Positions 12,099 to 20,700 of a stretch of 33,724 nt of DNA are shown here, one piece after another. Numbering within the stretch: the stretch's first letter is position 1; every line of letters begins with the position of its first letter. This DNA comes from Planctomycetota bacterium (GTDB lineage Bacteria; Planctomycetota; SZUA-567; H5-PLA8). The translations under genes and the position numbers were made by a program. Below the pieces are notes generated by a model that saw only the letters and a program-made list of their open reading frames with translations, was not told the origin of the DNA and searched no databases. The stretch lies in contig JAPLOD010000182.1 of the NCBI GenBank assembly GCA_026692735.1, forward strand, positions 1-33,724, written 5' to 3'.

Positions 12099-13627
12099 CG
12101 AAGATCCGCAGCAAGAAGACGGGCCGCGTGGGCTGGAAGTGGCGTTTCACGGACCCCGTCACGCACCGCAAAACGGAAAAGCGCTTCTACGTGACGGAGC
12201 TCTCCCTGGCTAAGCCGATGTTTGACGCCCATTACAACGGCTTGCAGGCCAAGGCGGAGAATCTGCCGGACGGCACAGGCTGGAAGCTGCCCTTCCTGGA
12301 ACTGGTGCAGCGATTCTTGAGCGAAGCACCGATCACCAGCGAACAGCGCAAGGGCGATCTCCGCCGCGTCCTGGAACGAAACGAGCTTGAGCTTGAGTAC
12401 GCCCGCGACTTGAACGACATAGGACGGTTGACGGCCGCGTGCCGCAAGCTGCTCGAAGCCAAGACGTGCGACGCCGCGTATTTCACGCACACGCTGCAAC
12501 CGTACCTGCGTCAAGTGAGCCGGTGGGCGTGGGAGAGCGGCATTCTGCCGACGCACCCACTGGGCCGCTGGCGCAAGTTGCCCTTCGGACACGAACCCCG
12601 GAAGCGGCGCGCCTACACCGCGGACGAAGTGCAGGCGATACTGGACGCCACGCGGAAGCTGGACGAAGCCTTCGGGCGCCGCTATCCGCTCGAAATCGTG
12701 TTGCGGACGCTCGTCACGTGCGGGAACAGGCCGGGCGTCATGCTGCGGGCCACGATTGCCGACCTGGAACCAGACCGCGTGAACCTGCCGGCGGGCGTGG
12801 GCAAGAAGCGCAACGGCGCCGGCACGCTGCCGGCTGAACTGGTGCAGGAGCTTCGCATCTACGCCCGTGGTCGGGGAGCGAGCGCGCCGTTGCTGGTCTC
12901 TGCGGACGGTGACGGTCTGGACCGCCTGAACCTGTCGAAGCGGGACTTCTGGTCTTCCGCAACGCTGGCGTTCGTGACGGCATTGTGGCCGAATGGTGAC
13001 ACGGCCACGCAGCACGCGACGCCCCTGGAAGTGGCTGCGGTGATTGCAACGGGCAGGCGTCACAAGTTTGACGGGCGATCACCAACGAACCCCGCCAAGG
13101 TGCAGGAACGGGAACAACGCAAGGCAGCGATTGACAAGCTGGCCGAAGATATGAAGCCGCTGGTGGCGGCGAAACTGGCCGGGCGTGACCTGTACGCCTT
13201 CACGCGCAAGACGCACATCACGCTGGCGCGGTCGCACGGCGTCCACCCGGACGCGGTGAACGTTCAGGTTGGCCACAGTGACGGCAGCGTGGAAGAGAAG
13301 TACTACCTGGACGACAGCCAACTGAACCCTTCCGCGTCGTCCAGCATGGTCTACAGCCTGATTTGCCCACCGCGACAGGTGGAGATCGAAGGTAACGTGC
13401 TGCGGCTGGCCGCGGGCTCAGAATCGTGGAATCCTGAAGCGGTTTCGGCAGTCGGTGGCGAAAACGGCCACGAAAGACAACCGGAAGTACGCCAAGCCTT
13501 CGCGCAAGCTACTGGTACGGCAAGGACTTCGGATGGTATCCCCGGCGGGATTCGAACCCACGACCTCCGGTTTAGGAAACCAGCGCTCTATCCTGCTGAG
13601 CTACGGGGACACAGATCTGGGCAGTAA
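12089..13627 (+). CDS. Tyrosine integrase, with C-terminus swapped by integration
   Basis: This integrase would cut and join att sites in tRNA-Arg. The start is the ATG at 12089 (MQVTKIRSKKTGRVGW), which overlaps the RHH stop and has AAGGGG upstream, rather than the in-frame ATG at 12056 inside the RHH gene. Residues of about 55 to 175 are the core-binding region. The catalytic part holds Arg214 (TCGNRPG), a candidate lysine (GVGKKRNG), Arg373 (AFTRKTH), His396 (VGHSDGS) and the nucleophile Tyr405, nine residues after His396. The usual histidine three residues before the second arginine is alanine here. Residues 483-497 are read antisense through the 3' half of tRNA-Arg. The last 15 residues (PALYPAELRGHRSGQ) are host sequence. 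In the circle the protein would instead be 577 residues, ending with the tail encoded at 4302-4545. Confidence 0.9.
   Translation: MQVTKIRSKKTGRVGWKWRFTDPVTHRKTEKRFYVTELSLAKPMFDAHYNGLQAKAENLPDGTGWKLPFLELVQRFLSEAPITSEQRKGDLRRVLERNELELEYARDLNDIGRLTAACRKLLEAKTCDAAYFTHTLQPYLRQVSRWAWESGILPTHPLGRWRKLPFGHEPRKRRAYTADEVQAILDATRKLDEAFGRRYPLEIVLRTLVTCGNRPGVMLRATIADLEPDRVNLPAGVGKKRNGAGTLPAELVQELRIYARGRGASAPLLVSADGDGLDRLNLSKRDFWSSATLAFVTALWPNGDTATQHATPLEVAAVIATGRRHKFDGRSPTNPAKVQEREQRKAAIDKLAEDMKPLVAAKLAGRDLYAFTRKTHITLARSHGVHPDAVNVQVGHSDGSVEEKYYLDDSQLNPSASSSMVYSLICPPRQVEIEGNVLRLAAGSESWNPEAVSAVGGENGHERQPEVRQAFAQATGTARTSDGIPGGIRTHDLRFRKPALYPAELRGHRSGQ
13534..13578. repeat. attR: 45-bp core within tRNA-Arg and within the integrase gene
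   Basis: Identical to attL at 4257-4301. It covers the tRNA from the anticodon loop to the encoded CCA end, and also integrase codons 483-497. The element supplied this half, so the tRNA is restored intact after integration. Confidence 0.95.
13534..13610 (-). tRNA. tRNA-Arg (anticodon CCT), with encoded CCA
   Basis: The minus strand folds as a full cloverleaf. The acceptor GTCCCCG pairs with CGGGGAT, including a G-T first pair. The D stem is GCTC/GAGC. The anticodon stem is CTGGT/ACCGG with loop TTCCTAA, giving anticodon CCT, and the T arm is GTGGG-TTCGAAT-CCCGC. Discriminator A and CCA (13534-13536) are encoded. It reads AGG. The element occupies its 3' side. Integrase transcription would run antisense across the gene. 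Confidence 0.96.
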
Positions 13628-13630
13628 TGC

Positions 13631-13648
13631 CCTGGCACTCTCGCCAGG
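13631..13648 (-). promoter_or_regulatory. Hairpin between the phosphatase gene and the tRNA
   Basis: CCTGGC (13631-13636) pairs with GCCAGG (13643-13648) around six bases. It lies 20 bp upstream of the tRNA 5' end and downstream of the minus-strand phosphatase gene. It could be a processing or termination signal for read-through from that gene; there is no T-run. A weak promoter pair TTGCTT-17-TACTAT also lies upstream on the minus strand. Confidence 0.3.
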
Positions 13649-13709
13649 ATAGTAGACTCCTTCCACCAGCCAAGCAAGGGCAATTGGCCGGGGACGGCCT
13701 GAGCGCCTC

Positions 13710-14699
13710 TCACGGCTTGTCGCTCGGCGTCGTGCTGACGATGCGGATGTCGCCGCTGCGGTCGCGTTCGAAGACGTGCAGGACCGCGCCCGTGTCGTCA
13801 ATCAGGCTCACCTTCGCCGAGCGCGCGCCGAATTGCAGGGCCGCGAAGCCGTGGGTCGCGCGCAGGAACGGACCGCGCTTGCCGGCGACCGCGCGTTTCG
13901 TGTTCTCGCCGCCGCCGCCGCTGACGATGAAGGTGGTCGGCCAATCCGGCGCCTGGATATGCTGCAGGATGTGGTCGTGCCCGCTGAGGTAGAAGTCAAC
14001 CTTGTGTTTCTTCAGGAGCGGTCCCCACGCCGCCTGCAGCGTGCCGCTGTCGCCGTGTTGGCCATCGCTGAACAGCGGATGGTGCGCGAGGCAGATTGTC
14101 CAGGCTGACTGGCGCGGCTTAGAGAGTTCCTCGTCCATCCAGCGAAGCTGGGCCTTCCACTGCTCCTTTCCCACCGCATCCCGATTGCTGTCAAGCATGA
14201 GGACTGTCACCAGCGGCGCCGCTGCCGGCAGGTCCAGCCGGTACCAGTGCCCGGGCATCTTCCAGCGCGAATCGGGGTGCGTCGCGGCGTACGCGAGCTC
14301 CGCCGCCGCATTCTTGGACTCGCAATCGTGGTTGCCGAGAACGGCGTAGAACGGCATGCTCAGCGCCTTCCTGTCGTAGATCTCCTCAAACCCCTCGCGG
14401 AACTGCGGATCGTCGGGCCCCGCCAGTTTCACCTTGAAACTGTCGCCGCCGACCAGTGCCGCGTCGAACGCGAGCCGGCTCGTGCCGGCATACGCGGCCA
14501 TCGCCCGGGCCGTGTTCTGCTGGTCGGGAGTACGCTTTTCAGGCGGGCTGAAACCCAGGTCACCGACGACGAGCACGTTGACCTGTGGCTCGACCGGCTC
14601 GCCCGGCGCCGCGCCGGACGCCGCGACCAGCCAGAGGACCGCGCATACCACGACACCTGGCAGTCGCGGTCGTGCTGGCGTATTGCTGATAGCAGCCAT
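13710..14699 (-). CDS. Secreted metallophosphoesterase (tartrate-resistant acid phosphatase-like)
   Basis: This 329-residue exported phosphatase starts at the ATG at 14699. The signal peptide spans residues of about 1 to 32, with hydrophobic core LPGVVVCAVLWLVAASGAA. It has the metallophosphoesterase motifs in order: GDLGFSPPEKR, GGDSFKVK, LGNHDCES, AHHPLFSDGQHGD and SGHDHILQHIQ. These supply the two-metal site of the calcineurin-like superfamily. The layout and length resemble tartrate-resistant (type 5) acid phosphatases. The reading frame continues far upstream to 15527, but that part is antisense to the kelch gene and should be ignored. It is divergent from the gene at 14889. Its probable role is phosphate release outside the cytoplasm; the substrate is unknown. 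Confidence 0.85.
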   Translation of the reverse strand: MAAISNTPARPRLPGVVVCAVLWLVAASGAAPGEPVEPQVNVLVVGDLGFSPPEKRTPDQQNTARAMAAYAGTSRLAFDAALVGGDSFKVKLAGPDDPQFREGFEEIYDRKALSMPFYAVLGNHDCESKNAAAELAYAATHPDSRWKMPGHWYRLDLPAAAPLVTVLMLDSNRDAVGKEQWKAQLRWMDEELSKPRQSAWTICLAHHPLFSDGQHGDSGTLQAAWGPLLKKHKVDFYLSGHDHILQHIQAPDWPTTFIVSGGGGENTKRAVAGKRGPFLRATHGFAALQFGARSAKVSLIDDTGAVLHVFERDRSGDIRIVSTTPSDKP

Positions 14700-14888
14700 G
14701 CTACGTCCGAGCTTAGCATGCAGCCCCCGATCTGCAATAGCGCGCTGGTATCCGCTCGCAGTGGGCTGAAGGACGGGACGGCCCACGCTGGACACGCGTT
14801 CTGCGCCTCGCCGATCCTCTGCCTTCGGAGAGAAGAAGATGTTGCGGGCGTTGCCGAGGAAGGCTATCCTCGTGCCGGTGGCTTGGCT

Positions 14889-17546
14889 ATGAAACCGATC
14901 ATGTGCGTGAAGCTCAGGTTGGCGGCGGTGATGCTGGCGGGCATCGCGGTGCGGCTGGCGGCGGAAGAGGCCCAACCCCTTCCCGCCACGCTGCAGGCCG
15001 CCCCCGTCAACACCTGGCTGAAGGTGCTTGAAACCAAGACCGGCTGGCGCGAACAGCCCATCTTCGTCTATGTCCCGGGCATCCGGAAGTTCGTGATGGC
15101 CAGCGGCATGCAGTCCCACGGCGGCGTGGTGCCTCGCCACTACGACACGGAGGAGTTCGACCTGGCCGCACTCAAGTGGATCAACGCCTATCCCGCGGCC
15201 GTGGCCGCCGGCCGGCCGGAATCCGGGCCGGTGGGGGATGAGTATTCCAAGGCGCGCGTCCCTATGGCCAGCAACGGACCGGAGCTGTTCTACAAGGACG
15301 GTGGCCTCATCCGTCCCGGCTGCGGCGGCCAGTGGCAGGTCACCAGGTTGAACTACGAGTTCGCCTACGTGCCTGACAACGGCAGGATCTATGCCTACCT
15401 GCACGATAAAACCCTCTGCTACGATCCCGTCGCGCGCACCTGGCAGGATCTGGGCGCCAAGCCGCGGACGGGCTGCCGCATTTGGGGCTCGATGTGCTAC
15501 GACCCGCTCAACAAGGAAATCCTGCACAGCGGCGGCGACGGCGGCAGCGCCGACGTCTCTATCTGGGTCTATAGCATCGAGAAGAATGAGTGGCGCAGGC
15601 TGGAGTTCGGCTCGGCGGAGCTCAAGGCTCTCTCCGCCAAGGCCAAGGACCTCCGCTGGCAGGTCAAGGCTCTGCTGGGCGCCTGCGCCAACCGCTTCGC
15701 CATCACCGAGACCGCGCAGGAGTCCAAGGCGGACCTGGCCGCCAGGGCCGCCGAACTCGCCGCCGTCGCGGAGAAGCTCGCCGGCGAGATCGCGGCCGCG
15801 GGCCTCGCTGGGGGCGAGAAGACCGCCGGTGACGTAGCCGTCCGCCGGCTGGCGTCTGCCGCCGCCGAGCTCAAGGCCGCCGGCCCGGCGCTCTCAGGGA
15901 AGATCGCACCCGCGAACATTGCCGCGGTCAGAGCGAGCCGGGTCATCGTTGAGCAGGTGGTGGATGCGCTGGCCGCCGAGCCGCCGGGCCGCGCGCGGTC
16001 CCAGACTGCCTACGACCCGGTTCGCAAGAAGATCGTGCTCTTCGGCGGCGACGCGCTGGACCGGACGCTTTCGGACACGTGGCTCTACGACTGCGCAACC
16101 CGCTCTTGGGAGCAGAAGTTCCCCGAGAAGTGCCCCGCGCCGCGCGCCGGACACGTCTTGGCCTGGCTGCCCAAGGCCGGGCGGATCGTGCTGGCCGGCG
16201 GCTACAGCCGCGACTGGCTTGCGCAGGAAATCTGGACCTACGACGTGGCCGCCAACGACTGGAAGCTGCTGCTCCATGTGCCGCTGGTGGCTGAGGAATA
16301 CGGCCGGGTCAAGTTCAGCCAGAACTGTCCGCGCGTGACCAGCCGCCTCAACCAGGTCGGAGCGGTCAACGAGGACGACATTTTGATCTGCACTACGGGG
16401 GCGATCACCTGGGCATGCAAGGTGGATGCCGGCAAGACGGACGAGGCGGGAACGGCCGCCAGAGCCGTAACGTCGGGTTGCTATACATTCAACCGCATTG
16501 ACCCTGCGATCTGGGAGAGGGCCGCCCAGCCCGAGCCCGAGAAGACGCGAGAGTTCCTGAACGATCTCCCCGCCAACCAATGGACCGCGCTCAAGTTTCC
16601 GATGTACGCGCCCGGCGCCACCAACCGCTGGGGCACCACCGCCTACGATACCGACCGTCACCAACTCCTCTTCTGGGGCGGCGGGCACGCGACCAGTCAG
16701 GAGAACGACGTTGCTCATTTCAGCGTGCTCGGCGGCTTCTGGACCCTCGGCTATCACCCGGACGATCCCATCGAGATCATCTACGCCTGCGTGCCTACGC
16801 CGTTGAGCTTCAGCGACCGCGTGCACGTGCCTATCCATGCCTACAAGGCCTATTGCTACGATTCGAGCGCCGGCAAGATGGTCTACTTCGACCGGGCCTA
16901 CAACCCGGCGGTCCGCGAGTGGGAGCCCGCGCCGTTTCCGGGCCTGGAGCACCGTGGCCCGATGCACAGCTTCATGGCGCCCACGCCGCTGGGTGCGGTG
17001 GCCTACTCCGACAAGGGCCTCTTCCGCTTCGATGCCAAGGCCGGGCGCTGGCAGAAATTGCCCTGGACCGGCCCGGCCTTCGGCGCCATCTGGTGCGACG
17101 GTCACGCCCTGCGCTACGATTCCAAGCGCGACTGCCTGTGGCTCGCCAACGACAAGGCCATCTTCCGCTATGACCTGGCCACCGGAAAGGCCGAGAAACT
17201 GGAGGTCAAGAAGCCCAAGGCGCTCGGCCAGTTCGTCTTGTGGGGCGAAGAGGTCTACATCCCCGACGCTGACCTGATCCTGCTCATGCAACTCTTCAAG
17301 AAGCCGGATGGCAAGCTCGGCAACGTGGCCTGGGACCCCGCGGAGAACAAGTTCTACTGGGTGGACCTGAAGTTCGTGGAGAACGATAAGCCCGTGGAGT
17401 TCAAAGAGCCGCCCTTCAGTTGGTCGGACGCGCTCAGCTACGACGCGGAGCTGAAGCTGGTCCTGCTGAACAACTCCAGCGCCCGCAAGGTCTGGGTCAT
17501 GAAGCTTGACCGTAAAACCGCCGGCCTGACTGAGATCGCCGAGTAG
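14889..17546 (+). CDS. Large secreted kelch-repeat beta-propeller protein with a helical insertion
   Basis: This is an 885-residue protein. MKPIMCVKLRLAAVMLAGIA is the signal peptide; no good ribosome site marks the start. Kelch-type blades are visible at about residues 120-240 (RIYAYLHDKTLCYDP; EILHSGGDGGSADVSIWVYS) and 365-450 (KIVLFGGDALDRTLSDTWLY; RIVLAGGYSRDWLAQEIWTY). More blades follow in the second half (HQLLFWGGGHATSQENDVAHF; CLWLANDKAIFRYDL). Between them, residues of about 240 to 365 are Ala/Lys/Glu-rich and strongly helical (AARAAELAAVAEKLAGEIA), an inserted coiled-coil-like domain. Kelch propellers bind proteins or sugars. No catalytic motif is evident. It probably acts in the periplasm or at the cell surface. 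Confidence 0.8.
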   Translation: MKPIMCVKLRLAAVMLAGIAVRLAAEEAQPLPATLQAAPVNTWLKVLETKTGWREQPIFVYVPGIRKFVMASGMQSHGGVVPRHYDTEEFDLAALKWINAYPAAVAAGRPESGPVGDEYSKARVPMASNGPELFYKDGGLIRPGCGGQWQVTRLNYEFAYVPDNGRIYAYLHDKTLCYDPVARTWQDLGAKPRTGCRIWGSMCYDPLNKEILHSGGDGGSADVSIWVYSIEKNEWRRLEFGSAELKALSAKAKDLRWQVKALLGACANRFAITETAQESKADLAARAAELAAVAEKLAGEIAAAGLAGGEKTAGDVAVRRLASAAAELKAAGPALSGKIAPANIAAVRASRVIVEQVVDALAAEPPGRARSQTAYDPVRKKIVLFGGDALDRTLSDTWLYDCATRSWEQKFPEKCPAPRAGHVLAWLPKAGRIVLAGGYSRDWLAQEIWTYDVAANDWKLLLHVPLVAEEYGRVKFSQNCPRVTSRLNQVGAVNEDDILICTTGAITWACKVDAGKTDEAGTAARAVTSGCYTFNRIDPAIWERAAQPEPEKTREFLNDLPANQWTALKFPMYAPGATNRWGTTAYDTDRHQLLFWGGGHATSQENDVAHFSVLGGFWTLGYHPDDPIEIIYACVPTPLSFSDRVHVPIHAYKAYCYDSSAGKMVYFDRAYNPAVREWEPAPFPGLEHRGPMHSFMAPTPLGAVAYSDKGLFRFDAKAGRWQKLPWTGPAFGAIWCDGHALRYDSKRDCLWLANDKAIFRYDLATGKAEKLEVKKPKALGQFVLWGEEVYIPDADLILLMQLFKKPDGKLGNVAWDPAENKFYWVDLKFVENDKPVEFKEPPFSWSDALSYDAELKLVLLNNSSARKVWVMKLDRKTAGLTEIAE

Positions 17547-17619
17547 GCTTGAAGCGCAGGACAAGAACTGGTGCGCCCCCCGGGCGAGAACGGGGACTGT
17601 TTCGTGTCAGTTGGGTGGG

Positions 17620-17637
17620 GCGGGCGTCCCCGCCCGC
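17620..17637. terminator. GC-rich hairpin between two large genes
   Basis: GCGGGCG (17620-17626) pairs with CGCCCGC (17631-17637) around TCCC, 74 bp after the kelch stop. There is no T-run, so it is a weak terminator candidate or a REP-like repeat. Confidence 0.35.
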
Positions 17638-17719
17638 TGTGACCAACGTCCGGCCCGTGTCTGAAGAAGAGCTATCACCGCCGGCCTGAGCCGGTGGGCA
17701 GGCGACAAGGAGGTTGAAA

Positions 17720-20700
17720 ATGAGGAGCAACGTCACAGCGGTTCTGCCTGGCATCGTGTGCCTGCTGCTGGCCGGCGCGTGTCCGGCGTCAACCCCGACG
17801 GAGAACCTGGGCATCAGGGCCCTGCCCGCGCCGGGCAAGGTCACCATTGACGGCAAGGCCGACGACTGGGACCTCAGCGGCGGCATCTTCGCCTGCGACA
17901 ACGTGGAGTCTCAGCGCGAGAACTTCGGCGTGTGGATTCACCTGATGTACGACGCGCAGAACCTCTACGTCCTCGCGCACTGGGCCGACGACACACCGCT
18001 GAACAACCCCGGCCAGACCGTCGGCGATTACGGCTTCCAGGCCGACTGCCTGCAGATGCGCATCATCACCGCGCCCGGCACGCCTCAAGCCCTTGGCAAC
18101 CACATGACCTGCTGGAAGGGACGCGACGGCAAGGACATTGTCTTCGTCGAGGTTGGCACCGACTTCAAAGGCGGCACGATCAAGGATGCCAAAGCCACTC
18201 ACGGCGCGCAGCAGGCGTTCACCATTGACGCTGACGGCAAGGGCTACATCCAGGAACTCGCCTTCCCGTGGAAGTTGCTCGCCAAAGACGGCCAGGCGCC
18301 CAAGGCCGGCGACAAGCTCACCGTCACGGTTGAGCCTAACTTCACGACGCCCGCGAAGGGCCGCTTGACCGTGAAGGACATCTTCAAGTCCGGCCTGACG
18401 CCCGACCGCGTCTTTACGTTCATGGCCAGCCAGTGCTGGGGTACGGCGACCATCGAAGCCAAGGGCAACGTCGCACCGCAGCCCGTGCGCCTGGCCGACG
18501 GGCGCGAGTTCCCTGTGAAGCTCGAACAAGGCCCGGGGCGCCCACACGGGGGCGCCCCTACGGTGGACTGGAGCGGCCTCATCAAACGGAAGGAACTCCC
18601 CGGCTTCAAGACCATCAAGCTGACCATGCCCGTGGATGGCTACATCTCGCTGAACATCTCGAAGCCCGACGGCACTGTCGTGCGGCAATTGCTCAACATG
18701 GCCTTCGTGAGCAAAGGCGAGCATGAGGTGAAGTGGGACGGCCTCACCAACCTCTCGTGGAACCAGCCGGGCCAGCCTGTCGAGCCGGGCGAGTATGTCT
18801 GGAACGCGCTCTATCACACCGGCATCGGCCTGCGCCTGAAAGGCTGGGCCTGCAACGGCGGCAGCGCGCCGTGGGACGGCGCCACCGGCAAGGAAAACTG
18901 GGGCGGCGATCACGGCCTGCCCGTCGCCTGCGCGGCCGACGCCGATGGCGTGTATCTGGGGTGGAGCGGGGCGGAGGCCGGCAAGGCGCTGGTGGCCTGC
19001 GACCTGCAAGGGAACGTGAAGTGGAAGAACAGCCGCCAGGGCATGTGCGGCGCGGAGTCTGTCGCGGCGGATGGCGGCTTTGTCTACGCCGTCAACTGGG
19101 GACCGAACAACACCAACTACGTCTATCGCCTCAACGCCAAGGACGGGAGCTACGCGTGCTTTGAGGGGAGCGACTCGCCGGACATCTTCCCGCGCAACCT
19201 GTGGCCTGATCCGAAAGGCAAGCCGGACCGGATTGACGGGCTGTTCGTCAAGGAAGGCGTAATGTTCCTGAGCTACACCAAGGAGAACGCCATCATGGTG
19301 ATTGAGGCTAGGAACGGCAAGCTGCTGAGGACTATGTCCGTGCTTGCACCGACCTGCATCGCCGATGCCACCGACCGACTGCCGGCTGTCGCCGGTCGTC
19401 TGCCAGCACTCATCTATGTTGTCTCCGGTGGCACAAAAGTGCTCGCGGTGAGTCCCTGGCTCGACAAGTGCGAAACGGTAATCGAGGGCTTGAGCAACGC
19501 CAAGGGCATCACTACTGACAAAGACGGCCGAGTGTATGTCGCCGTGCGCGACCCCGACCAGCAGGTCAAAGTCTTCAACATGGATGGAAAGCCACTGGCC
19601 GAAATCGGCCGCAAGGGCGGCCGCGCCAGGCTTGGCCCGTGGACGCCCGACGGGATGCTGGAGGCGAGCGGCATCGCGGTTGACTCCGAAGGCAAGCTGT
19701 GGGTCATGGAAAGCGACTCCGCGCCCAAGCGCGTCAGCGTGTGGGACACCAAGGCCGGCAAGTTCGTCAAGGAGTTCTTCGGGCCGAGCAGCTACGGCGC
19801 GCTCGGCGGAGCGATCAACCCGGCGGACCCCGGCATCATGATCGGCCAGGGCTGCGAATGGCGCCTCGACCCGAAGACCGGTCGCGCCACGTGCCTGGGT
19901 ACGATCACGCGCGGCGGCATGGAGAACTCGCGCTTCGCCATCGGCCCCAACGGCAAGGTGTACCTGGCGGTCGCGGGCAACTGGAGTTTCAACACCGGGC
20001 CGCTCTGCATCTACGAAAGAGTGGGCGACGCCGACTATAAGCTGCGTACAGTCATCTACTACGCGGATGCCAACGGCAAGGAAATCCCCATGACGGGCCA
20101 CGGCGAGTCCGGCAAAGCCAAGAAGACCATGGTCTGGGCCGACGAGAACGGCGACGGCCAGCGCCAGCCGGAAGAATGCAGCGGCGTTGACGGCGAGCTG
20201 CGCTTCAGCGGCTGGTACATGTCGTTCCTGCCGAACATGACGATGTACGCCAACCATCAGCAGTTCAAGGTCGCGGGCTTCACGGCCTGCGGCGCGCCGA
20301 AGTACGACTTGAGCAAACCGACACCCATGCCGAAGCCGCCGATCAACGACATGTGGGGGCTGGGGTCGGCCGACGACAAGTACTATCTCTACGATGGCCC
20401 GTACGGCGTCAACCACGGCCAGTTCGCCTGCATGGACGTGGCCTCAGGCCGCATGCTGTGGACCTACCCCAGTAACTTCGTCGGCGTGCACGGCTCGCAC
20501 AACGCCTGCCCGCCGGAAGCGGGCATGGTGCGCGGCAGCTTCGGTGCGTGCGGCGCGGCGAAGCTGCCTGACCCCATCGGCAACATCTGGGTCATCGCCA
20601 CGAACGTCGGCGAATGGCACATGCTCACCGAACGCGGCTACTATCTGACGCGCCTGTTCGAGGGCGACCCGATGAAGATGGCTTTTCCTGAGAAGGCCGA

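Larger units (their letters stand above)
4257..13578 (+). mobile_element. Integrated element (about 9.3 kb) in tRNA-Arg(CCT), with integrase and primase-helicase
   Basis: A perfect 45-bp direct repeat made of tRNA sequence flanks this segment, and a tyrosine integrase gene lies at the end next to the intact tRNA. The excised circle would be 9,277 bp. Contents are replication (primase-helicase, candidate iterons), recombination (integrase, excisionase-like protein), a likely regulator (RHH) and small phage-like proteins, one of them DUF6378-like. I see no capsid, portal, terminase, tail, relaxase or type IV secretion gene. It is thus a satellite-like or integrative-plasmid-like element that would need a helper to spread. 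All supported element genes are on the plus strand. Both att copies and the catalytic tyrosine are intact, so it may still excise. Confidence 0.92.

Noticed and set aside
13535-13610. The peptide GGIRTHDLRFRK as an artefact of tRNA antisense translation
   Set aside because: Such peptides are normally false. Here it is in frame with a complete upstream integrase and a coding tail across the att junction, so I kept it as part of the integrase.
17789-20416. Very long minus-strand open frame opposite the CBM9/NHL gene
   Set aside because: It is the antisense shadow of a GC-rich gene; the plus strand has a signal peptide, ribosome site and domain motifs. The same holds for 15894-17564 and 20444-21853 on the minus strand and 22708-24048 on the plus strand.
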